This document shows, one piece after another, positions 44,050 to 53,444 of a stretch of 56,638 bases of DNA; within the stretch, counting starts at the first letter, position 1; each line of letters opens with the position of its first letter. The DNA is taken from NCBI GenBank assembly GCA_964415245.1, contig CAYQAJ010000002.1:1-56638 (forward strand), written 5' to 3'. The notes under the pieces were generated by a model. The model did not search any database and was not told the origin of the DNA. It worked only from the letters and a program-made list of their open reading frames with translations. Source of the DNA: CAYQAJ01 sp964415245. GTDB lineage: Bacteria > Planctomycetota > Planctomycetia > Pirellulales > Pirellulaceae. The position numbers were made by a program, and so were the translations under genes.

Positions 44050-44136
44050 ATGACCAATTACGCAATGACTCAATGACCAATTTCGCCACTTCGGTGGTTC
44101 GACATTGGTCATTTGGATTTGGTCATTGGCCATTCT
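44050..44136. repeat. Family A repeat element in the 434-nt divergent gap
   Basis: Left arm 'GACCAATTACGCAATGAC' to CAATGACCAAT, a hairpin-capable loop (CGCCACTTCGGTGG), and right arm ATTGGTCATTTGGATTTGG, the same layout as 8371-8437. The gap (43975-44408) holds promoters for UDP-xylose synthase and DUF1501; otherwise only a small GCAGGC/GCCTGC hairpin at 44345-44361 is seen. Confidence 0.8.
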
Positions 44137-44408
44137 TCCCCAGGCCGTTTTCGATAAGCATAGTCGTGCGCAAAACCCTCGTCGCCGCCGTGCTTTGCGC
44201 GGTATCGAATTATACGCCATCCGGGGGGTGTGCTTGGCCGGGTCAATTCGCGGGAAAACTGGTAGGATTTCAATTGACGAGCGACTGACGACACCCCTAG
44301 AATACAACCGATAAACAACCTTGGATACGTCGTCCAGTGGTTGCGCAGGCGCCGCGCCTGCTCGTTCCCTCCTGGTTCCCGTTTTCCACCCGCCCGGGGA
44401 GCCCCGAC

Positions 44409-45788
44409 ATGCTTCGCATCGAAGCCGGCAAGACCGCCCGCTATTGCGACGGATTCAGCCGCCGCAGCTTTCTGCAAATCGGCCTGACTGGTTTGGCGTC
44501 GCTCACGTTGCCGCAGATTCTGCGGGCCAAGGCGTCTGCCGCTGGGTCGGGTCAGCCCAAGAAAGATACCAGCCTGATTCTGTTGTGGCTCGACGGCGGT
44601 CCCGGCCACATGGACATGTACGACATGAAGCCGGAAGCGCCGGCCGAATACCGCGGCATTTGGAGACCCATCGCCACCAACGTGCCCGGCTTCGAGATCA
44701 GCGAGCTATTCCCCTTGCAGGCCCAAGTCGCCGACAAGTTCTCGATCGTGCGTTCGCTGCACCACGACTCGGGCGATCACTTCACCGGCGGGCACTGGAT
44801 GCTTACCGGACACGGCGGCGTCAGCGGCGCCAATACGACGCCCCGCTTCCCGTTCTTCGGCTCGATCGCCACTAAGGCGCTCGGCTCGCGCAACGCCGGA
44901 ATGCCGGCCCACGTGGCGGTGCCCTACGCCAGCAGCATTGGGCTGAGGCCGGGCTACTTCGGCGGCAACTACCTGGGCATCGAGCACGACCCGTTCCAGA
45001 CCGACGGCGACCCCAACAGCGACAACTTTTCGGTGCAAAACCTGGCCATGCCGGGCGGAATGACCGTGGCCCGCCTCGACGATCGGCGGCAACTCTTGCA
45101 ACAGTTCGATTCGATGCGCCGCATGGCCGACGCCGGCACGACGTTCGGTTCGTTCGATCGCTTCAACCAGCAGGCCTTCGAGTTGGTGACCAGCGACCGC
45201 GTGCGGCAGGCGTTCGATATCAACACCGAGGACCCGCGGGTGCGCGATCGCTACGGCCGCAACACGTGGGGGCAAAGCACGCTGTTGGCGCGGCGGCTGG
45301 TGGAAGCCGGCTCGACCGTGGTCTCATGCCACTTCGGCGGATGGGACCACCACTGGGACCTGCAAGCGGGCATGGAGCGGTACCTGCCGCAGATCGACCA
45401 GATCGTGAGCGCCCTGTTCATCGACCTGGAACAGCGCGGCCTGACCGACAAGGTGCTGGTGATGCTGTGCGGCGAGTTCAGTCGCACGCCGCGAATGAAC
45501 GACGGCGGCAACGGCGGCGCCCCGATGAGCCAGGGCACGCCCGGCCGCGATCACTGGGGCAATTCGATGTTCTGCTTGCTGGGGGGCGGCGGCGTGAAGG
45601 GAGGCCAAATCGTCGGCTCGACCAATCGCCTGGGCGAGGAACCGAAGGATCGCCCCGTGCGACCCGGCGACATCCACCATACGGTGTTCCGCGTGCTGGG
45701 CGTCGACCCCACGCTGCACTTCCCCGACCACTCGGGCCGACCGATTGCGGCGATCGATCACGGCGATGTGATCGACGAGTTGTTCTAG
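44409..45788 (+). CDS. DUF1501 family protein, Tat-exported
   Basis: 459 residues from the ATG at 44409. Tat-type signal 'FSRRSFLQIGLTGLASLTL', then DUF1501: 'SLILLWLDGGPGHMDMYDMK', 'DSGDHFTGGHWMLTGHGGVS', 'VVSCHFGGWDHHWDLQAGME', 'VLMLCGEFSRTPRMNDGGNG', 'GRDHWGNSMFCLLGGGGVKG'. No DUF1549 partner lies beside it. It is divergent from the other DUF1501 gene in sequence, so not a recent duplicate. Confidence 0.94.
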   Translation: MLRIEAGKTARYCDGFSRRSFLQIGLTGLASLTLPQILRAKASAAGSGQPKKDTSLILLWLDGGPGHMDMYDMKPEAPAEYRGIWRPIATNVPGFEISELFPLQAQVADKFSIVRSLHHDSGDHFTGGHWMLTGHGGVSGANTTPRFPFFGSIATKALGSRNAGMPAHVAVPYASSIGLRPGYFGGNYLGIEHDPFQTDGDPNSDNFSVQNLAMPGGMTVARLDDRRQLLQQFDSMRRMADAGTTFGSFDRFNQQAFELVTSDRVRQAFDINTEDPRVRDRYGRNTWGQSTLLARRLVEAGSTVVSCHFGGWDHHWDLQAGMERYLPQIDQIVSALFIDLEQRGLTDKVLVMLCGEFSRTPRMNDGGNGGAPMSQGTPGRDHWGNSMFCLLGGGGVKGGQIVGSTNRLGEEPKDRPVRPGDIHHTVFRVLGVDPTLHFPDHSGRPIAAIDHGDVIDELF

Positions 45789-45820
45789 CCGCAGGGTGGC
45801 ACAGGCATAGTCGGTCGTTC

Positions 45821-45940
45821 TTTGTCAGTTGTCCGTGGTCAGTTGTCAGTTGCTGTCCATTTCGTCAATCAACGTCGATACTCGTCCATATTCGGCAAAT
45901 CCGGCTGAGAGCTGATAGCGGAAAGCTGACAGCTTAGCCT
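45821..45940. repeat. Family E and B repeats between convergent genes
   Basis: Family E at 45821-45856 (GTCAGTTGTCCGTGGTCAG) and family B at 45902-45936 (GAGAGCTGATAGCGGAAAGC). The B copy begins about 7 nt after the stop of the DapA-family gene (minus strand). Confidence 0.7.
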
Positions 45941-45943
45941 CGA

Positions 45944-47005
45944 TCAGTCGTAAAGCCGCGCTAGCCGCTCGTGAAATGGTCCGTCCCCCAACAGATCGAG
46001 ACTGCGTGCGAGCCGCGCTCGGTCTGCTTTTCGAGATAGCGACTCCAGCGCCGAAAGCAGTCGCTCGGCCTGCGTTGTCGCCACTTCCGCGGTGAGCGGG
46101 TGGCCGAGGCCCATCACGTATTTGGCGCGTTGCAGGTCCGCGAATTTGCGCGGGTCGTCCTGCATGGAAGCGAACAGCGCCGTGACCGCCGCTTGGGCCT
46201 GGTCCACTTCTTCCCCATCGCCGCGCTCGGTCGCCGCCAGGATGTGCGTGTACTGGAATACCGCCAGCGACATGGGGCCCGATGTGATTCCGCACCGCTG
46301 CTTGCCGCGCGCGTCGTAGCGCGGTCCGTCCGCAAGAGCGCGGGCCAGGTGCGGGTCCCAGCCCTGCACGATTTTCAAGTGCGCGAGGCGCTTCTCCTGG
46401 AGAAACCGCAGCGTCGATTGTTCGTAGTCGGCCTCGGTCACCTTCACCGCCACGATCGACTCACCGCCGCTGCCTTCGACGAGCCGCACGGCCGCTTCGA
46501 CCGGCATCGGCAGACCGCTCACGTCGGGAATGGAATACAGCCCCACGGCCAACCCCGCAGCCGCCGCTTCTTCGACAATCGGCTGCATGTTCTGCGCGAC
46601 TCTCTCGGCTGAAGCATCGCGAGCCAAATCCGTCCCCGGCCGCACGAACACCACTTGATAGCCCAGCTCGGCGGCCAGCGCGATCAGCTCGCTCGCGGCT
46701 TGCCGGCGGTCCTCGGGCCGCAGCAAAACCATCTTCACCATGTCTCCCACGCGGGCCTCGGCCGACGACCGAAACCACTGGGCCAATTCGTCGGTCGTGC
46801 GGGCATGCCCCCACCCGGTCGAAGCCCCAATCAATACCGCTTCGGCGCCCGCCTTTGCCAGCGCTTCGAGAAACGCGCTATTTCGCTCCCGATCCAGCCT
46901 CCGCCGTGGCAGGGGGCCCGTCGTGGGATCGAAGCAGGCAACCGTCGCGGCCGGATACGCGCCGAGGGGATCGGCAATCAACTTTGCAGCGCTAGCTTGG
47001 GGCAT
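45944..47005 (-). CDS. Dihydrodipicolinate synthase (DapA) family lyase
   Basis: 353 residues. Schiff-base lysine context 'ESIVAVKVTEADYEQ', the 'VLIGASTGWGHARTTDELAQ' loop and 'AVGLYSIPDVSGLPM' are those of the DapA/NanA TIM-barrel superfamily. It is longer than DapA (about 290 residues) and its substrate motif is altered, so lysine synthesis is not assured; a sugar-acid or sialic-acid aldolase role is possible. It follows the photolyase gene on the same strand but 166 nt away. Confidence 0.85.
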   Translation of the reverse strand: MPQASAAKLIADPLGAYPAATVACFDPTTGPLPRRRLDRERNSAFLEALAKAGAEAVLIGASTGWGHARTTDELAQWFRSSAEARVGDMVKMVLLRPEDRRQAASELIALAAELGYQVVFVRPGTDLARDASAERVAQNMQPIVEEAAAAGLAVGLYSIPDVSGLPMPVEAAVRLVEGSGGESIVAVKVTEADYEQSTLRFLQEKRLAHLKIVQGWDPHLARALADGPRYDARGKQRCGITSGPMSLAVFQYTHILAATERGDGEEVDQAQAAVTALFASMQDDPRKFADLQRAKYVMGLGHPLTAEVATTQAERLLSALESLSRKADRARLARSLDLLGDGPFHERLARLYD

Positions 47006-47171
47006 GCTTGCGTTTCCTAATTCCAGGCGTCGACCTCGCAGCTACCTGGCCTCTGGACAGATTCGTGAGGTACTCACGCACTTGGCGCATTGTGTTGCAA
47101 ACATTATTGACTGCCAAGTCGTTGTCCCTCGTATCCGACATTGGATGCCGAGTTGACGTGTTCGAATCGTT

Positions 47172-48650
47172 TTATGCCGTCCCGAATCGCTTCAGGTACT
47201 GCTCCACCTTCAGCTTGCGACGCGTGTTGTCCGAGCTCATGTAGCGCACGGTGCCGAAGATGGGGCGTTCGGGGCCCCACGGGCGATCGTAGCGGCCCAA
47301 TACCCAGAAGATGCCCGAGTACGAGTTCGGGTCGCGGCCGTCGACGGCATAGCGATTGTTGAGCTCGGTCATCACGTCCAGGGCGTCGCGCGGCGTGGCC
47401 GACCACTCGAGTATCTTTTTGCCCCACAGCATCCGCAGGTAGTTGTGGATCCGCCCTTCGCGCACGAGCTGCGTCTGGGCGGCGTTCCACAGCCGGTCGT
47501 GCGTGCGGGCTCGCGCAAACTCGTCGAGCGAGTACACGTGTTGGCGGCGGTCGCGGGCGTGCTTTTGGAGCGTGGCCCGCGACCAATCGGGCAGCGACTC
47601 GTATCGGTCGTAATCGTCTCGGTGGGCGGTCGTGTTGTAGCCCAGCTCGCGCCAGGTAACGAGCTCGTCGAGCCATGCTTCGGCGCCGCTGCTTACGCCC
47701 CACCAGCCTTCGCGCCGGCCGCCCGATTTTGGGCCCAGGCGCTGCGGCGACCAGTTTTCGCGGGCCATCAGCTCGCAGAACACCTCGTGCGGCGAGATGT
47801 GGCCGAAGTGCAGATAGGGCGAAAGACCGCTGCGAGCATCGGCGTCGGGATGATTGGCCAGCTTGGCGTAGTCGGCCAGGTGCCGGTCGAGAAATCGCCG
47901 CAGCCGCTTTCGCGCCGACGCGATTCCACCGCGATAGTCGACGACGCCGACCGTGTGATCGATCGACAGCTTCGCCAGCTCCGCGCTGCTGCCCGCGAGC
48001 AATCGCGCCGAAGCGCGAGGCCAGCGGCGCGCGATCTCGCCGGGAAGCGACCGGAGCGGCGACAGCTTCACGCGGGCCAACGGGTCGGGCCGGGGCAAAT
48101 GCTCGAGATGTTCGGGGAGCTCTTTTTGCAGGAACGCGCGAAACGAGAACGCGGTCGTAAAGACTCGCTCGGTAGCACGCAGCGGTAACAGCCCGTTGGA
48201 ATCGACGTGTTCCAACCGCACGGGCAGCTTGGCGGCTGCGGCGCTCACGATGCGCGGCAGAAAGAACGAAGGGTAATCGTCGGTCACCACGACGCACGCG
48301 CGGCCGGCCAGCGCGTGAAGCAGCCCCTTGTCGGCGTCGGGGGCAGGCTCAACGTAGGGAAAGTACAAGATGCCGCGATCCTTGAGTCGGGCGGCCCGCG
48401 CCGCGTTGTCGGCCATTCCGTCGATCACGAACCGGTGCAGGCGGTCACTGGCCCACCGGTAGCCGATTCGCAGCGGTTCGAAGATCACCAGCGGCTTATT
48501 CAGCTCCTTGGCCCACTCGACGGCCCGCTGGAGCGCGAAGTTCCACGCGAGCCGGCGAAAGGCGATCATCCAATACACGACGAATCGGCCGTCGCCGCGC
48601 ACCGGCGCCGCGTTACACGCCCGAATGCGAATCTCGGGAACTCGTGTCAC
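47172..48650 (-). CDS. phr: Class II deoxyribodipyrimidine photolyase
   Basis: 492 residues, GTG start at 48650 with AGGAG 6 nt upstream. Features of class II CPD photolyases: N-terminal antenna domain ('FVVYWMIAFRRLAWNFALQR'), 'GLSPYLHFGHISPHEVFCEL', 'RIHNYLRMLWGKKILEWS', 'NNRYAVDGRDPNSYSGIFWV', 'RPIFGTVRYMSSDNTRRKLK'. FAD-dependent, uses light to reverse pyrimidine dimers. It is the last gene of the RtcA-to-photolyase run (78 nt after the TspO fusion). Confidence 0.96.
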   Translation of the reverse strand: MTRVPEIRIRACNAAPVRGDGRFVVYWMIAFRRLAWNFALQRAVEWAKELNKPLVIFEPLRIGYRWASDRLHRFVIDGMADNAARAARLKDRGILYFPYVEPAPDADKGLLHALAGRACVVVTDDYPSFFLPRIVSAAAAKLPVRLEHVDSNGLLPLRATERVFTTAFSFRAFLQKELPEHLEHLPRPDPLARVKLSPLRSLPGEIARRWPRASARLLAGSSAELAKLSIDHTVGVVDYRGGIASARKRLRRFLDRHLADYAKLANHPDADARSGLSPYLHFGHISPHEVFCELMARENWSPQRLGPKSGGRREGWWGVSSGAEAWLDELVTWRELGYNTTAHRDDYDRYESLPDWSRATLQKHARDRRQHVYSLDEFARARTHDRLWNAAQTQLVREGRIHNYLRMLWGKKILEWSATPRDALDVMTELNNRYAVDGRDPNSYSGIFWVLGRYDRPWGPERPIFGTVRYMSSDNTRRKLKVEQYLKRFGTA

Positions 48651-48728
48651 GGGCGTCTCCTGGCAAGCCGTTCGTTAGCCACGCTCGGGCGCAATCGCGA
48701 ATCCAACGCCGGCAGGTAGCAGCGCCGG

Positions 48729-50699
48729 CTACGCATTCAGCCGCCAGATCGAAAAGTTCAATCCCAGTGCAAAAGTGCTCCACAGCAGATACGGCAGCAT
48801 CAGCACGGCGGCGAGCCGCGAATTACGCCAAAACGCGGCAGTGGTTGCCACGATCGCCGCCAAGAGCACGACCAGTTCCACCAGCGCGAGGCCCGGACGC
48901 TGCAGCGCGAAGAAACATCCTGACCACGCGACATTCAGCGCAAGCTGCACGCCGAACAATGTCAGCGGCCCGCGACTGGTCGACCAATCGGTCGAACGCC
49001 AGACCAGCCACGCTGCGACTGCCATCATCAGGTAGAGCGCCGACCAAACCGGGCCGAATACCCAGTCGGGCGGTGTCCATGCCGGTTTGGCGAGAGTCTG
49101 GTACCAGTCGTCGACCGACGCCGCCGTGAGCAGGCCGCCGATGCCCGCCGCGGCAAAGCACGCGAGCAGGGCGAGAACAAGTCCAACAAGCTGAGCGACG
49201 GCACTTCGGCGCGCTGGCGCGGCGACCGACGACTCATCGTCCGTTACGGCACGCTCGGCAATCGCGCGCAGCATGCCGCCGAACACTAGTTGGTGAAGCG
49301 GATAAACGGCATACCAGTACGCGCGGCCCAACAGTCCAATAGGGTCATACTCGGCCGTCTGGCGAATGCGCGAACCGCCGGAGTCGTTCTCGGCTACCTC
49401 GAATTCGAGCCAGGCGCGGCCGGGCAGCTTCATTTCGGCGGCCAGGCGGAGTCGGCGATCGGGCTCCACGGCCTCGACCCGCCAGCAATCGAGCGTGTCG
49501 CCCACTCGCAAGTGTTCCGGGTCGCGCCGGCCGCGGCGCATGCCCACTCCGCCCGCTAGCAAATCGAGTGCGCCCCGCAGCCGCCAGAGCCAATCGGCGT
49601 AGTACCAGCCTCGTCGGCCGCCGATTCGCTCGATAGGCCGAAAGGCGCGCTCGGGCGAAACCGGCACGTCGGCCACGCGCGAATCCACCCGCCGCGAACC
49701 GAATCGAACGCCGAACCAACTCCGCCGTGCGACGGACGACGACAGTGCGTCGGACCACCGCGTTCGGGCCAGCTCCGCGTCTTCGTAGCGGATGGCGGCC
49801 GAAATCGCCTCGCGATAGCCGCACGGCCGGATGGAAAACGCCGCCAGCGCCGATTCGTCGTTCACCACCGTCGGGTGTCGGATGCTGTCGATCAGCTTGC
49901 GCCCGATGCGCGCGTAGATCGGCGTCACCAGCCCCAGCCACAAACTCGACAGCCGCGGTGTGAGCACGGGCACGCGGACGATCCACCGCCGCAACCCGCG
50001 TTGCCGGGCGTATTCGCGCATCAGCCCTTCGTACGAGGTGCGGTCGGCGCCGCCGATCTCAAAGATGCGGCTCTCGTCGAGCGGCAGATCGAGCGCGGCG
50101 AGAAGGTACGCGATCAGGTCGTTGATCGCAATCGGCTGAGCCGGAACCGACACCCAACGGGGCGTCGTCATGATCGGCAACCGCTCGACCAGCGAACGAA
50201 TCATTTCAAACGACAGGCTACCCGAACCTAGTACGATCGACGCGCGAAACTCGACGACGGGTACGCCCGAGCTACGCAGGATGTCACCCACTTCGTGCCG
50301 GCTCTGCAGGTGGGGCGAGAGCTTTTCACTGTTACTGCCCAGGCCCCCCAGGTAAATAATTCGCTCGACTCCGGCGGCGCGAGCAGCCTGGCCGAAGTTG
50401 GTGGCGGCCCGGCGGTCTTCTTCCTCAAACTGGCCCGAAGTGCCCATGGAGTGGACCAGGTAGTACGCGACCCCGACGCCGTCCATCGCCGCGCGGAGCG
50501 AGTCGCGCTCGAGCACGTCGCCTTGCACGACCTCGGTCGTGGGCGCCACCCGGTCGCGCAAAAACTCGGGGCGGCGGGCCAGGCAGCGGACGGCGCGTCC
50601 GGCTGCTTCTAGTTCGCTGACCAGCCGCCCGCCGACGTAGCCGGTGGCGCCCGTTAACAGGATCAAGGAGCGCGGCGGCTGGTTCGGCTGGGAATCCAT
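48729..50699 (-). CDS. NmrA-like SDR / DUF2867 / TspO fusion protein
   Basis: 656 residues from the ATG at 50699. Order: a Rossmann domain ('LILLTGATGYVGGRLVSELE', 'YYLVHSMGTSGQFEEEDRRA', about 10-270), a DUF2867-type domain (about 300-480, 'WYYADWLWRLRGALDLLAGG'), then a complete TspO/MBR domain (about 505-656): 'WYQTLAKPAWTPPDWVFGPV', 'LTLFGVQLALNVAWSGCFFA', 'YLLWSTFALGLNFSIW'. TspO proteins bind porphyrins and respond to light or oxygen. The neighbours are a photolyase and a DUF523-DUF1722 protein, which are often light-inducible together. Confidence 0.92.
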   Translation of the reverse strand: MDSQPNQPPRSLILLTGATGYVGGRLVSELEAAGRAVRCLARRPEFLRDRVAPTTEVVQGDVLERDSLRAAMDGVGVAYYLVHSMGTSGQFEEEDRRAATNFGQAARAAGVERIIYLGGLGSNSEKLSPHLQSRHEVGDILRSSGVPVVEFRASIVLGSGSLSFEMIRSLVERLPIMTTPRWVSVPAQPIAINDLIAYLLAALDLPLDESRIFEIGGADRTSYEGLMREYARQRGLRRWIVRVPVLTPRLSSLWLGLVTPIYARIGRKLIDSIRHPTVVNDESALAAFSIRPCGYREAISAAIRYEDAELARTRWSDALSSSVARRSWFGVRFGSRRVDSRVADVPVSPERAFRPIERIGGRRGWYYADWLWRLRGALDLLAGGVGMRRGRRDPEHLRVGDTLDCWRVEAVEPDRRLRLAAEMKLPGRAWLEFEVAENDSGGSRIRQTAEYDPIGLLGRAYWYAVYPLHQLVFGGMLRAIAERAVTDDESSVAAPARRSAVAQLVGLVLALLACFAAAGIGGLLTAASVDDWYQTLAKPAWTPPDWVFGPVWSALYLMMAVAAWLVWRSTDWSTSRGPLTLFGVQLALNVAWSGCFFALQRPGLALVELVVLLAAIVATTAAFWRNSRLAAVLMLPYLLWSTFALGLNFSIWRLNA

Positions 50700-50737
50700 G
50701 AATCGGCGTGGGGATCGTTGGAGCGACTGGACGACGC

Positions 50738-51721
50738 TCAAACGTGATTCCGCAGCGCCAGCTCCTTGGGATGGGGCGACAGATACACCTGCCCCTGCAG
50801 ATACTCGATGTTCAGCACGCGCACATGGTGCGCGATGAGGGTGACGGGCACAATGAGTGGCACGTGGCCGCGGCGGTAGTCGTCGACGCACGCCAACAGC
50901 TCGTGCCGCCATGCCGCGTCTAGCTTGTCGCGAAAATACCCGATCATGTGCTGCAGCACGTTGGTGTGCCGCGCGGGAGTGGCGAGTTTCGTCAGCGCCG
51001 CCATCAGCTCGCGCTCATACCGCTCCCGCAGCTCTTTGCGCGAGAGCGCCTTGGCGCCGGCAATCAGTTGACCCAGCCGGCGCTGGGCGGCCGGCGAGTG
51101 GGCCATCAGCACGAGTTTGTGCGACGTGTGAAATGCGACGAGATCGCCGATGCTCCACCGCGCGTCCCACAACCCCTGCAAACGATGGTACACGAAGACT
51201 CGCTCGATCCAGTTCTCGCGCAAGCGCGGGTCGCACAGTCGGCCTTCCTCTTCGATGGGCAGATTGGGAAGCCGCTCGGCGAGCGCCGCCGCGAACAGCC
51301 CCCGTCCGGTGCGCGTAACGCGCCCGTTTTCGTGATGCACGCGAACCCGCTCCCAACCGCAACTGGGCGAATCTTTCTTGAGGATATAGCCGCTGAGATT
51401 CTCGGCCGCCAGCTCGCGGGCTCGCCTCCGCGTGAATCGGTTCATGGCGCGGGTGTGGTCGGCGCGACTACGGACGCCCAACAGGTGGATATCGCCCTGG
51501 CACTCGACCAGTTGGATGGCCTCGCGCGGAGTGCCCATGCCCAGCTCGACTTCGGGGCAGACGGGCACCCACTCGAAGAACTGGCCCAGCGTGTCGGTGA
51601 GAAACCGATCGTGCTTGTGTCCGCCGTCGTAGCGCACCGGCTCGCCGAGCAGACACTGTGAAATGCCGATGCGGATGGAGCGGTCGTCGGCGGTCGTGGT
51701 GCCAACAGTTTGCGCGGGCAT
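50738..51721 (-). CDS. DUF523-DUF1722 protein (YbgA-type C-terminus)
   Basis: 327 residues from the ATG at 51721. N-terminal DUF523: 'GISQCLLGEPVRYDGGHKHD', 'PVCPEVELGMGTPREAIQLV', 'ILKKDSPSCGWERV' with conserved cysteines. C-terminal DUF1722: 'AHSPAAQRRLGQLIAGAKAL', 'NVLQHMIGYFRDKLDAAWRH', 'LNIEYLQGQVYLSPHPKELA'. In E. coli the DUF1722 protein YbgA is encoded next to phr; here the photolyase is two genes downstream. 38 nt before the TspO fusion. Confidence 0.94.
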   Translation of the reverse strand: MPAQTVGTTTADDRSIRIGISQCLLGEPVRYDGGHKHDRFLTDTLGQFFEWVPVCPEVELGMGTPREAIQLVECQGDIHLLGVRSRADHTRAMNRFTRRRARELAAENLSGYILKKDSPSCGWERVRVHHENGRVTRTGRGLFAAALAERLPNLPIEEEGRLCDPRLRENWIERVFVYHRLQGLWDARWSIGDLVAFHTSHKLVLMAHSPAAQRRLGQLIAGAKALSRKELRERYERELMAALTKLATPARHTNVLQHMIGYFRDKLDAAWRHELLACVDDYRRGHVPLIVPVTLIAHHVRVLNIEYLQGQVYLSPHPKELALRNHV

Positions 51722-51743
51722 TGCTAATCTCGATTCGCGCAGT

Positions 51744-52826
51744 CTACACGTTTCGGGAGCCGGGCGGGTTGCCGACGGTGACGACTTGGGCGGTGGCAGG
51801 TTGGGATTGATCGCCCGCGTCGGCCGGTTCGACGGTGATCGGCACGTCGAGGAACAACTTGAGCACGTCGATGTGCGTGTGGGCGTGGTCGGTGAGGGGG
51901 CCGGTGAGGTAGCGGCCGCCGGTTCGGTATTTCCAGGCGGCGACACCCAGGGGCAAGAGAAGCTGATCGGCAAGATGCGGGTCGACGGGCATGGCGGAGT
52001 CGAGATAGGCTTTCGCCTCGCGCCACGCGCGGGACGCGACGGTCTCGGCCTTCACCCCTTTTTCGCCGACGCCGCTAACCACTTCGGTCACGTGCTCGTG
52101 CTCGATTGCGATCAGCACGACGTTGCCCGGTCCGGCGGCGGAGATTTCTTGGGCCGAAAAACACTTCTTGGGCCAGCTCGACGCTTTGGCGATTGTCGAG
52201 CATTCCCGTTCGGCGATGTGCAGCGGCAAGTTCGCGACCAGTGCCCGCACGCGGCGTTCGCGAAGCTGGCCGCGGTCCATCAATTCCAGCCATGACAACT
52301 GCGGCGAGGGTTGCACAGTTACGGTGAATCGTCCGCCGCCCGCGGGATAGAAGCCGTGGCGGTGGAGCGTCGTTTCGATCTTCGGCCCCATTCGCGCGAC
52401 CAGCGGCAGATAGGTCGCCGCGAGAAAATCGTACGGCGGGGCGAAGGGATTGTGCGTGCCCCCTTCGACGTGCAGCACGCTCGGGCCATCGCACACCAGC
52501 AGCGCGGGCAGCACCGTCTGCGCCACCAGCGTGGCGCTGCCGGCCGTGCCGATGCGGAAGTCGTACTCGCCCGGCTTTACCTCGCTCGGCTCGAACACCA
52601 GGCGGCGCGATCCGATCGAGTCCCCCTCGACGTGCGCCTGGCCGACTTGTGCCGCCGCCTGCACGGCGGTGAGATGCTGCCGCATAAGTCCCGGTCGACT
52701 GCGGCGTGCGCGGATGTTGTCGATCGTAAAGGGCCGCCCGGTCACCAGCGACAGCGCCAGCGCCGAGCGAACGATTTGCCCGCCCCCTTCGCCCCGCGAG
52801 CCGTCGATGCGGATGAGATCGGTCAT
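51744..52826 (-). CDS. rtcA: RNA 3'-terminal phosphate cyclase
   Basis: 360 residues. RtcA signature at the N-terminus ('IDGSRGEGGGQIVRSALALS'), 'RPGLMRQHLTAVQAAAQVG', 'GGTHNPFAPPYDFLAATYLP', 'HRHGFYPAGGGRFTVTVQP' and the C-terminal 'LTDHAHTHIDVLKLFL' region that carries the nucleotidyl-histidine. Converts RNA 3'-phosphate to 2',3'-cyclic phosphate using ATP, in RNA repair or processing. It is usually with RtcB; no RtcB is in this window. Only 22 nt separate it from the DUF523-DUF1722 gene, so cotranscription is likely. Confidence 0.95.
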   Translation of the reverse strand: MTDLIRIDGSRGEGGGQIVRSALALSLVTGRPFTIDNIRARRSRPGLMRQHLTAVQAAAQVGQAHVEGDSIGSRRLVFEPSEVKPGEYDFRIGTAGSATLVAQTVLPALLVCDGPSVLHVEGGTHNPFAPPYDFLAATYLPLVARMGPKIETTLHRHGFYPAGGGRFTVTVQPSPQLSWLELMDRGQLRERRVRALVANLPLHIAERECSTIAKASSWPKKCFSAQEISAAGPGNVVLIAIEHEHVTEVVSGVGEKGVKAETVASRAWREAKAYLDSAMPVDPHLADQLLLPLGVAAWKYRTGGRYLTGPLTDHAHTHIDVLKLFLDVPITVEPADAGDQSQPATAQVVTVGNPPGSRNV

Positions 52827-52934
52827 GGCGGGCGTACCGTGGAAAACGGTATTCTACCGATTCGCGGAAGGCTAGAATGCCGCCTTGTGCGGGATGACTT
52901 CTCTCCTTTCTCCCGCAATCGAGACTCAGGCACC

Positions 52935-53354
52935 ATGTACGCCCAAGTAAGAGAAATCAACGCCTTCTGCACCGACGAACATGCCATGCTGAACGTGCGG
53001 TTCGACGTGTCCCCGATTCTTCAGCGGTTTCAGCAGTCGCTGGAAAAGCGGCTCAGGAAGTCGGGCACGTCGATTCTCTGGCAGCCGGTGGGAGATCGCT
53101 GCCAGTTGGTGATCTGGTTCCTGTTGATCGACCAAGGCAACCAATTCCTGCGGTGGCTGGTGCCCTTCTGTTCGCCGGCAAGGATTCGCATCGAGGGCGC
53201 CTTCAGCGCGGACGGCAGTCCGGCTCAGCGTTTCGTTCACGAGAGACGGGCCGACTTCGGACTGGCTGGCGGAGCCGCGCCGTACATGCTGGGGGTTTGC
53301 GCCGACCGCCTGGCCAAGGACGTGGCCAAAGATATTCTGCGCGAATGGGGCTGA
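52935..53354 (+). CDS. Conserved-looking hypothetical protein (DUF4410-like features)
   Basis: 139 residues from the ATG at 52935. No signal peptide or membrane helix. 'RCQLVIWFLLIDQGNQFLRW', 'ARIRIEGAFSADGSPAQRFV' and 'APYMLGVCADRLAKDVAKDI' recall the DUF4410 family, but I am not sure. Divergent from rtcA with 108 nt shared. It converges with the pseudo-receiver gene; a strong hairpin lies between. Confidence 0.7.
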   Translation: MYAQVREINAFCTDEHAMLNVRFDVSPILQRFQQSLEKRLRKSGTSILWQPVGDRCQLVIWFLLIDQGNQFLRWLVPFCSPARIRIEGAFSADGSPAQRFVHERRADFGLAGGAAPYMLGVCADRLAKDVAKDILREWG

Positions 53355-53378
53355 GCGAACGCGGGAATAAGGGCAAGA

Positions 53379-53400
53379 CCCACGGATGGCAATCCGTGGG
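53379..53400. terminator. Perfect hairpin between convergent genes
   Basis: CCCACGGAT / ATCCGTGGG, 9 bp with loop GGCA. It lies 24 nt after the plus-strand stop and 44 nt after the minus-strand one. No T-run follows on either strand, so it is either a bidirectional non-canonical terminator or a dispersed repeat copy. Confidence 0.4.
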
Positions 53401-53444
53401 CTTGGCAGAGTGGTGTTCCCTTCACGGAACTACGCAATGCGCAC

